Of a DNA stretch of 64,000 nt, positions 56,870-64,000 are shown in pieces. Where the stretch lies: positions 6,758,001 to 6,822,000 of the forward strand of contig NC_091973.1 of the NCBI RefSeq assembly GCF_036711975.1, written 5' to 3'. A model generated the notes under the pieces. The model saw nothing but the letters and a program-made list of their open reading frames with translations. It ran no database searches and was not told where the DNA came from. This DNA is from Onthophagus taurus (Eukaryota > Arthropoda > Insecta > Coleoptera > Scarabaeidae). Within the stretch, counting starts at the first letter, position 1. The number at the start of each line of letters is the position of its first letter. A program made the position numbers and the translations under genes.

Positions 56870-59800
56870 TTCTTTTTATTATTATTGTTATGGAAATATT
56901 TGAAAAGTGACGTGCAATGTAGAAATTACGAGTCGGGATCATCTGACGCAATTGGCAGCGGATGGTTGTGAAAAAAAAGAAGAGTGAAGCGATGTAGCGT
57001 CTATATTATAAATTGACTTTTTCAGTTTAGGGGGGCGTAAGATATTTCAGTGGGTGCTACTTAATTTAGCGCGGCTTCTATTTTTATTCTGGCCACTCCG
57101 TTGCCACTTTGCAAAGGCTTTGGCAGTCGCGTTTGTAAATAATGGTATTTTTTTGTCTGAATCATTTCGCGGGCAGGTCGGGTTTAATTTCGCTAATTGA
57201 CAGCTCCGACAAGAAAACCGTCTTGAGTATGGGGAAATATTTGACGTGTTTTTACATGCGTATATTAAATTATACTGCAGTTTCTAATGAAACAATGATT
57301 TATTTTCTAATTAGATAAAACGGTTAAAAATGATTGCTTCGAATGAAAATTATCGATAAAAATATGTTTTTTTAACAGCGAACTAATTTTTCTGGCCGCA
57401 ACCAAGGTATTACATAATAAATTGTTGGACGGGAGCCTGCTCGAAAAAAAGATGACTCATATCTAGATAAAAAAATTGCCGAAAAACTGAAAATGTTTAC
57501 TAAAATCCAAGTGGGTCATAAAGACCATTTAAATTGATGACAAGACACCTATTAGTCTCTCCTGAATTAACCGTGCACTTCGCGTTATGCACCGGGTCAA
57601 CAAAAATGACTAATGAACGATGTTTTCTCCCCAAGCTTCATTTTTCCACTTGGCTCACTGAAAACGACGTTACAAAATCCATCCTCGACGTTTCAAAATA
57701 GACCCGGGCCCCTATATGTGTCACGTCAATACAATAACGGGGTCAAGAATGCCACCGGCGCATCCAGATCATTATTACTTGTAATTTAAATAAATTATGA
57801 TTTAATAAAATTATGTAGTGTTATTAAATATATTTTCCATTTACACTGACCTATAAAAGACCAATTTAGATTTAATGTTCAAAATTTGAATTGTGGCACT
57901 TAAAGAGTGTTGACTGAAAGGAATAATATTGGCAAATTAACAGTGGGAAATGTTTTGTAGGCATTGATCGATAAAAGTCGATTTGTAAGGAAGGTTAATC
58001 CCCACCTTGAGCTGTTAAAATACGTTGCCGCGGAAATTAGGCAGTTGATCGCATGCTGTTAGGGAGAGAAGTCGTGCGGTGACGCTTGCGCCTAGGATGC
58101 TACTAGTGACGTCACTAGGGCGTCTTTCCGCAGGCGCAGCTCGCCGCCCTATATGGCTTGGCATGGCACCAGACTATGTATAAGATTACATCTCTTTTTC
58201 TCTGGACTCCGCTAAAAATACTCGGTCCGACAGTTATTTCTAGAAGATTATATAGGTTTCTTTCGAAGAGGTTTTCATTTGGATTCGAAAGGCCGGCCTT
58301 GCTTGTCTCCCCTGCACTATAATAGTGTTTTCATGAAACCATATTTTTATTTCCATGCTGACCGATTTAGCATCAATCACCACCTGCGACATATTTTTAA
58401 CATGCGACAACGACCTAAACCTAACTTAATTACGCTAATCAGTTTTCTAGGGCAACCTCACTTCTTTCATACTGACCTACATATTTAATTTGCCGTAATT
58501 TTCAGTTAATTCTTCATGGAAATACATAAAAAAGCGATTAAGAAAACATTGTAATTTATTTATAAATTTAGTTGAAAACACGATACAATCGGCCGGATTT
58601 AGAGTGGTTCGAGTTTATTTCGAATGCCAAGTTTTTTGGAGCACGTCGTCTACATTACACTATAAATACAATTTCTAAACAACGAAAAAGGGAGAGCAGC
58701 AGAAAATATTTAGACGCGAATGATTAGATTTCAATTATTAAATTTATATATATTGGTCCATGAGATATAATATATGTCAATAAGGAAACTAAATAGTGCG
58801 AGAAAACAATGTGATCCTATAGGTAGGTAATTTGTGAGCCAAAATACGAAAATAAGCAACTTTCTTATGAAACGTGTACTAAAATTGAACCCAAGGCGAC
58901 TAAAACAAGCTCCAAGATCATTAAGGTAGTATTACACGAGCTCATTTCTTGGCATCACGTTGGATCACAGAGATTATAGGTACAACAGCTTTTAGCAACC
59001 CCATTAGTCATATTTTACACCCAAAGATGTTTTTGCGAAAATTATATGCCGGACGTATCTGTTTAGATTGTACTTATACGGTTTATTGTTTCTTGGCACA
59101 TCCAGATATATCGATGCGTCAATCTCTTGAATTATTTTTAATTTTGCTAAATTAATGTTTTATTTATAGTGTAGTTGCCGCTAAACTGACGTTACAAAGT
59201 TGTGGCTCTGAATCAACAAAGTTGCGAGTTGGATTTATAACATTTGACTCACAAGGACCGTGGGTATAATCGGTTTGTTAATTGCGGATGAATTATGCCT
59301 ATATTATTTATCCACTTCCGATGAATTAATGGGCGCGTATATTAATAGTGTATGGGCTACATAAAGTTCGTAATGATTCACGAGTACGATTACGGCCCAT
59401 AAAAATAAAATTTGAGCGTTCCACTTTGCAAAAGAGTCGAAAAGTAAATGGCGACCCCAAAATAACTTGTTCATAAATCTTTTGACATCAGTGACGATCT
59501 TTTGCAATAGTCAAACATTTATTTTGAAGACAATTTTAGTTTTTAACCGGTTATTTTAGTTAAAATAGAACCAGAACCAGAAAGTACCTACACCGAATTT
59601 ACGAGATCGATGTAAATAGGCCGATACCTCAACGTTGGATCCTTGGAACGGTTCTAGTTTCGTTGCAAAGCAGCCCGAAACGCCAGAATCCGCACCTGCT
59701 ATAAATAGCTTTTATTTTCAGCCGAATTGTCTAATCAAACCAGTAGAGATATATCAAATTACGGATCCTCACTTCTCCATCTAAGCCAATTATTTTTGCC

Positions 59801-60266
59801 TTGATCCTTTCAATCGGCGAAAATCCTGAAGTTATTTCGCATATTTTTAAACGTTTCTAGTGAAATAATTAAATATCGATGGAATCGTGCCAAGAATGCT
59901 TGAGGTTCATATCATACGAATTACTGTGAAATAGTGTTTTCCACGCTAACTTCACTTGCCAATATTTGATATTGTCCTAGTAAACAAATACAAATAATTA
60001 AATCTATTATCACTTAATTTATGCACATCTTTATCGTTGTTAGTCAAAAATAACCTTGAGAAAGAATTTTGATTAATTAATAATCACACCTGACAAAAAA
60101 ACCCTGAGACTTTGCCATGGCATTCAATGAATCACATTCGCAGATGATGATTTGGAACTAGTTGAGGACGATGCCAAATGGGTCATTAATTAAAAATAAC
60201 GAAAGGGATTCATAGACGATAGGAAACTTAATTGTTAAGATATTTTTATAAAGATTTGATATTATT
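56870..60266. other. Long unique intergenic region upstream of projectin
   Basis: About 3.4 kb without gene-like ORFs, satellite or recognisable transposon, in contrast to the rest of the window. It contains GC-richer islands (57990-58270, with GTGACGTCACTAGGGCG and GCGCAGCTCGCCGCC). It is likely to hold promoter and muscle enhancers of bent. Candidate sites are listed separately; none is proven. Confidence 0.45.
59693..59708 (+). promoter_or_regulatory. bt: E-box abutting a MEF2-like / TATA-like site
   Basis: CACCTG (59693-59698) is followed directly by CTATAAATAG (59699-59708). The second string fits the MEF2 consensus YTAWWWWTAR and also contains TATAAATA, a good TATA box. Either reading suits a muscle gene about 1 kb downstream. 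A chance match in AT-rich DNA is possible. Confidence 0.35.
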
Positions 60267-60616
60267 TTGGTTCGATTAGTCACTATCGATAATCAACAAA
60301 TGGGCATCGACGGAGGATGCGGAGGCGGCAGCAGGCAGAGATCCCTATCCCGGTACCGACGCCGACGCCGAGCATCTCTACGGAGTGGGGCATCGACGCT
60401 CTGGGGGGAGACGTTGTCACGCTCTAGTTTAGAATCAGGGTGCGAGTTGAGGTTCTTTAGTCAGTGCTTTGGGAGGCCACGAAGAAAGCTCTAGGGTAAG
60501 ACGAACGAAGATTAAACGACGCGAATATTACACGGAATTAGTGGATGAGTGCGGTATCATAACTTTCGGTGAATCTAATAGTGAATTGAGCGACCATCGA
60601 ATACGTTTGCAAAGAA

Positions 60617-60671
60617 GTAAGTGTGCTTGGTGCGGAATTTAGTACGAAGTCGACTTGTTCATCTATGTTAG
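60617..60671 (+). other. bt: Possible 55-nt intron in the projectin 5' UTR
   Basis: AAGAA|GTAAGTG at 60617 and CTATGTTAG| ending at 60671 would form a 55-nt intron, the usual size in this window, 26 nt before the start codon. The upstream stretch 60270-60616 is relatively GC-rich and probably 5' UTR. Confidence 0.35.
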
Positions 60672-60697
60672 CGGGATAACGTGACATTCGAGAAAGC

Positions 60698-63600
60698 ATG
60701 GGAGTGGCGGAGGATTTCGCTCCCAGCTTCACACAAAAACCACAGCTAAGACAAGAAGATGATGGTAATCGCCTCATCTTCGAGTGTCAGTTACTTGCTT
60801 CCCCAAAACCCGACATCCAATGGTTCAGAAGCGATACACTTCTTTCGGAGGATGGCCGAACAAATTTCAAAATCCAATCTGTGGGGACCAACAAGTTCCT
60901 TGTCGTCTTGGAATTAGACGATGTCATAGAGGCCGATGCTGGCTTATACAAGGTCAAAGCGAAAAACAAGATGGGCGAGGTAGCTGCCTCCATCAACTTG
61001 AATTTCAGCCGTAAGTTTACTTAATGTTAAATTAATATGTAATTATCTTCTTTTTCCTTTTAGCTATGGATGAGCCACGAGAAAAGTGAGTATCATCAAA
61101 AATCGGTTTTATCATCATTTTGTTGGCAACGGCCTTCTTGGCCACGTAACTTTTGCGTCAGAGTTCATATTTCTCGGCGCCCGCATCTATTATTATTCCC
61201 CTTGAATCATCTCTTAACCTTTTTTTTCCTTAACGTACGCGTAGACAAATCGACGGCATCGCGCCCACCTTCGCCAAGAAACCAGCCATCAGGCAGGAAG
61301 AAGATGGTAAAAGATTACTCTTCGAATGCCGTATTCAAGCTGATCCTAGGCCGGTCGTCAGCTGGTTTCACAATACCAACGCCGTTACTGAAGGTTCACG
61401 TCACAAGGTAACACACATTTCATCAATGCATAACTATTAGAGTTGGTCATCAAAAATTTTGGCTACATTATATTTGTACGTTTTGTGATCACTTCTATAA
61501 TTAGGTTATTAGACAATCATTATTAAAAAATTAAATTAAAAAAAAATTTATTGATCTCACTATAATCATAATTTCTTGGCAGTGGATCAACATGATAAAA
61601 TTGAAAAGGTGTTATGATAGATGTCGAATCGGATTTTAAAAGCTGACTTAATTCCATCTTTTGCAGTTGAGGGTAGATAAAGATGGCCACTCGTATTTTG
61701 CAACCCTTGAAATCAAGAACGTTACCGTTGAGGATGCTGGTAAATACAAGGTTACTGCAAAGAACGAGTTGGGAGAGAGCAATGCTACGATCAGTCTCAA
61801 CTTCGACAGTAAGTAATATGTTATTTGTCCGTAATAAGCTTCAATGTCAGGCTCGGTATAGTTGTTGTTGTTTTTTGTTGGTTTTCGGGATAAGGGGGGT
61901 GTTTAACTGCAGAGCTTCTAGTTCTCAGGCTTTTTAATGTTAAGAGGAACCAACATATTTTTCTTCCATGTAAATTTTATTTCAAGTATACTTGTGTGTA
62001 TTGATTTAATGGTCCAGATTAGCGTTTGGATCTGCTTTTGTGTGTTGATGTGTCCAAGCTGTTGGTTTCTCTTAAAAACGTCATTTTTTAGCTCTGTATA
62101 AAGGATGAGAAGTCATCTAGCACTCGTGCATAATAGTACAATGGAACTAACAGACGCCTAATCATAGCTCAGCTTTTAATTTTTGCCATTTCTTAACCCG
62201 ATATTCAATTAATCCGTGTATTATATTTATACATTGGTGTGGGATATTTACCTTTTTTTCTAGCGTGGTTATTGTAATTTTTATGTATTATATAGTAGTT
62301 TTGAAGGCCATGCTCTTATGCAAATATGTTTCCCATTTTTTCGAACGTTGTATTACAGCCCTGTAAAAGATTAAAAGCTGAGCTTTTGTCACACGGCGAC
62401 CATTGTAACCGATGCGCGAGTGCGTTGTATATTTTTGGGATATATTTGTTGGATGAGTTTCTGTGTATAGGCGATGAAGCTCCAGTACCCGATCAAGAGG
62501 GCATCAAGCCGACCTTCACCGAAAGACCCATCATTCGCCAAACAGATGACGGGGCGACGATAACGTTTGAATGTAGGTGCGTCGGAGAACCCAGGCCGGA
62601 TATACAATGGTATGTATCATACATTGATACCCCCGTGTTGGTTTACACAATGGACCACCGATATATAGGTTCCACGGGAAGAAGGAGATCAAAATGGCCG
62701 GAAGATACACCATGTCCATGGAGATGGATCAAAAGTTGTATTACTTAGCACGATTAGAAATCAATAACGTCGAAAATTCCGATAAAGGGGAGTACAGGGC
62801 CATAGCCAAAAACAAATATGGCGTCGGAACCGCGACGATAAATCTTAATTTCGAGGGCGACGGTAAACCAAAGTAAGAAATTCGTTGATTCGTTTTACGG
62901 AAGAATCATTGTGTATGTTCCTCAGGATTCCGGATGGAAAAGCGCCGCGATTTCCGAAAAAGCCCACTATACGACAAGATGGTGATGTCCTGGTTATGGA
63001 GTGCCTCCTCGAAGCAAACCCCGCGCCGGATATCACGTGGTACCACGGAAACCAGACGATCGCGGACAATACACGCGTGAGAATGTTCCGAAAAGCCATC
63101 AGCAAAGACACCTACATGTTAACGTTAGAAATTTCGAATCCGACACGAGAAGATGGCGGAAACTATCGCTGTAACGCATTCAATAACTTTGGGGAAAGCA
63201 ATGCTAATATTTCCCTTAACTTCCAAGGTATCAATCATCTCGAATATCGCGTAACGAAACCGAGCATGAGCATGGCCTTTTTCTCGAGATCAAAAAAAAA
63301 CGTCTCTTCACCGTCTACCGATTCTTCTATTTCTAGGCGGAGACGATGCTGCCGGCTTCGCACCATCTTTCATCGAGAAACCCAAGATCATCCCCAACGA
63401 AAGCGGCACCCTCATCACGATGAAGTGTAAATGCAAGGCCAAACCAAAGCCAGAAGTCACTTGGTTCCGCGGCACCACCGCCGTTAAGGAATCCGCTAAA
63501 ATCAAGATATCCGTCCTCGATAAAGAAGAGGACATCTACGAACTCACACTCGAAATTAAAGACCCCACCGCACCCGATGGCGGCACATATCGGTGTCACG

Positions 63601-63746
63601 TCAAAAACGAATTTGGCGAAAGCAATGCTAATCTAAACCTTAACATCGAAGCCGAACCAGAACCCGAAGGTGATGGACCAACATTTGTTGAAAAACCAAG
63701 AATTACATCGCACCAAGGCGGAAAATTAGTCGTCATGGATTGCAAG
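60698..63746 (+). CDS. bt: Projectin (twitchin-like giant muscle protein), N-terminal Ig domains 1-6
   Basis: Eight exons: 60698-61010, 61064-61085, 61245-61407, 61667-61808, 62471-62609, 62669-62872, 62926-63227 and 63337-63746. They join in frame to 565 codons, ending at a GTAAAACC donor, so the gene continues past the window. It begins MGVAEDFAPSFTQKPQLRQE, the projectin/bent N-terminus. I-set Ig domains follow at about 8-103, 117-212, 224-320, 332-428, 436-530 and 537 onward. Each opens with a PxFxxKP strand, has the core Cys and Trp (for example FECRIQADPRPVVSWFH) and ends in DxGxYK/RxxAKNxxGExxAxIxLNF. Ig5-6 are joined by EAEPEPEGDGPTFVEKP. In insects this giant kinase-bearing protein links the Z-disc to thick filaments and gives flight muscle its stiffness. 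The PEVK region, Fn3 modules and kinase lie outside. The 22-nt exon 2 is unusually small but keeps phase. Confidence 0.96.
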
Positions 63747-64000
63747 GTAAAACCTAATATCATTAATAATTTTTACTAATTTCTCACGAATTAAAAATTA
63801 AAAAGGGGGAAAAGTAAAACTTTTTATGAGAAATAATATTGTTTAGTTTATACGTTAATATGTTATAAATTTGTTCATTTTAAGGAGAAAAGTTCCTAAA
63901 AAAATATGCTCAATTCTCAAAGGTAACTGAGATACAGCCAGTTAATACATAAACTGATTTATTTAAATGTGTACATTACCAATTTATCCTGACGTGCCTT
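63747..64000 (+). other. bt: Projectin intron (cut by window edge)
   Basis: AT-rich intron start. About 63800-63850 (GGAAAAGTAAAACTTTTTAT, GAGAAATAAT) is similar to the inverted arm of the MITE at 23886-24239 and may be a decayed copy. Confidence 0.5.

Noticed and set aside
58140-58152. CArG box (CCTATATGG) near a possible promoter
   Set aside because: The core has five A/T bases instead of six, so it does not fit the SRF consensus.
60267-60494. 75-codon Arg-rich ORF upstream of projectin
   Set aside because: It lies in the probable GC-rich 5' UTR, out of frame with projectin. Its composition (RRRRRASLRSG) looks like translated GC-rich repeats. An upstream ORF cannot be excluded, but nothing supports it.

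Overview
This 64 kb window is nuclear DNA of an insect. The evidence is short GT-AG introns (51-65 nt in the conserved genes), AT-rich intergenic DNA, insect-type transposons, and the arthropod muscle giant projectin (bent). A beetle is possible, but I cannot prove the order. I see no prokaryotic features, CRISPR array, rRNA or tRNA gene.

From left to right it holds these cellular genes: the 5' end of a very-long-chain enoyl-CoA reductase gene (TECR, minus strand, continuing off the left edge); a complete G-protein alpha-i gene (8802-10106, plus); two tandem phospholipid scramblase genes (16238-17578 and 18000-22122, both minus); HDAC6 (26310-33208, plus); an intronless HAT1-like histone acetyltransferase (36587-37726, minus); the small glutamine-rich TPR co-chaperone SGT (46135-56734, plus); and the first six Ig domains of projectin/bent (60698 to the right edge, plus). 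All spliced coding sequences were rebuilt exon by exon and stay in frame across every junction (Galphai 356 aa, scramblases 346 and 339 aa, HDAC6 847 aa, SGT 315 aa, projectin at least 565 aa). The genes share no obvious pathway. Two act in acetylation: HDAC6 removes acetyl groups and HAT1 adds them.

The rest is dominated by repeats. Six satellite families are present: a 143-bp family (11.3-15.3 kb), a ~353-bp dimeric family (19-21, 51-52 and 54.5-55.6 kb), a 147-bp family (23-25.7 and 27.8-31.2 kb), a palindromic ~175-bp family (33.7-35.0 and 38.0-38.6 kb), a ~340-bp family (35, 39.7-40.2 and 42.2-45.6 kb) and a short-unit minisatellite (41.3-42.1 kb). Broken transposons fill the gaps: hAT, piggyBac (one with TTAA target duplications), Penelope-like, Tc1/mariner, Jockey/LOA-like non-LTR elements, copia, and several MITEs or foldback elements.

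Two observations stand out. First, HDAC6 carries two adjacent 60-nt versions of the exon that encodes a zinc-binding aspartate of catalytic domain 1. Only 37 nt separate them, which looks like a built-in mutually exclusive splicing switch. Second, several satellite arrays lie inside DNA transposons. The 143-bp array splits a Tc1 transposase ORF, and three other arrays are bounded by terminal-inverted-repeat-like sequences. This suggests that satellites here spread or grew within mobile elements.
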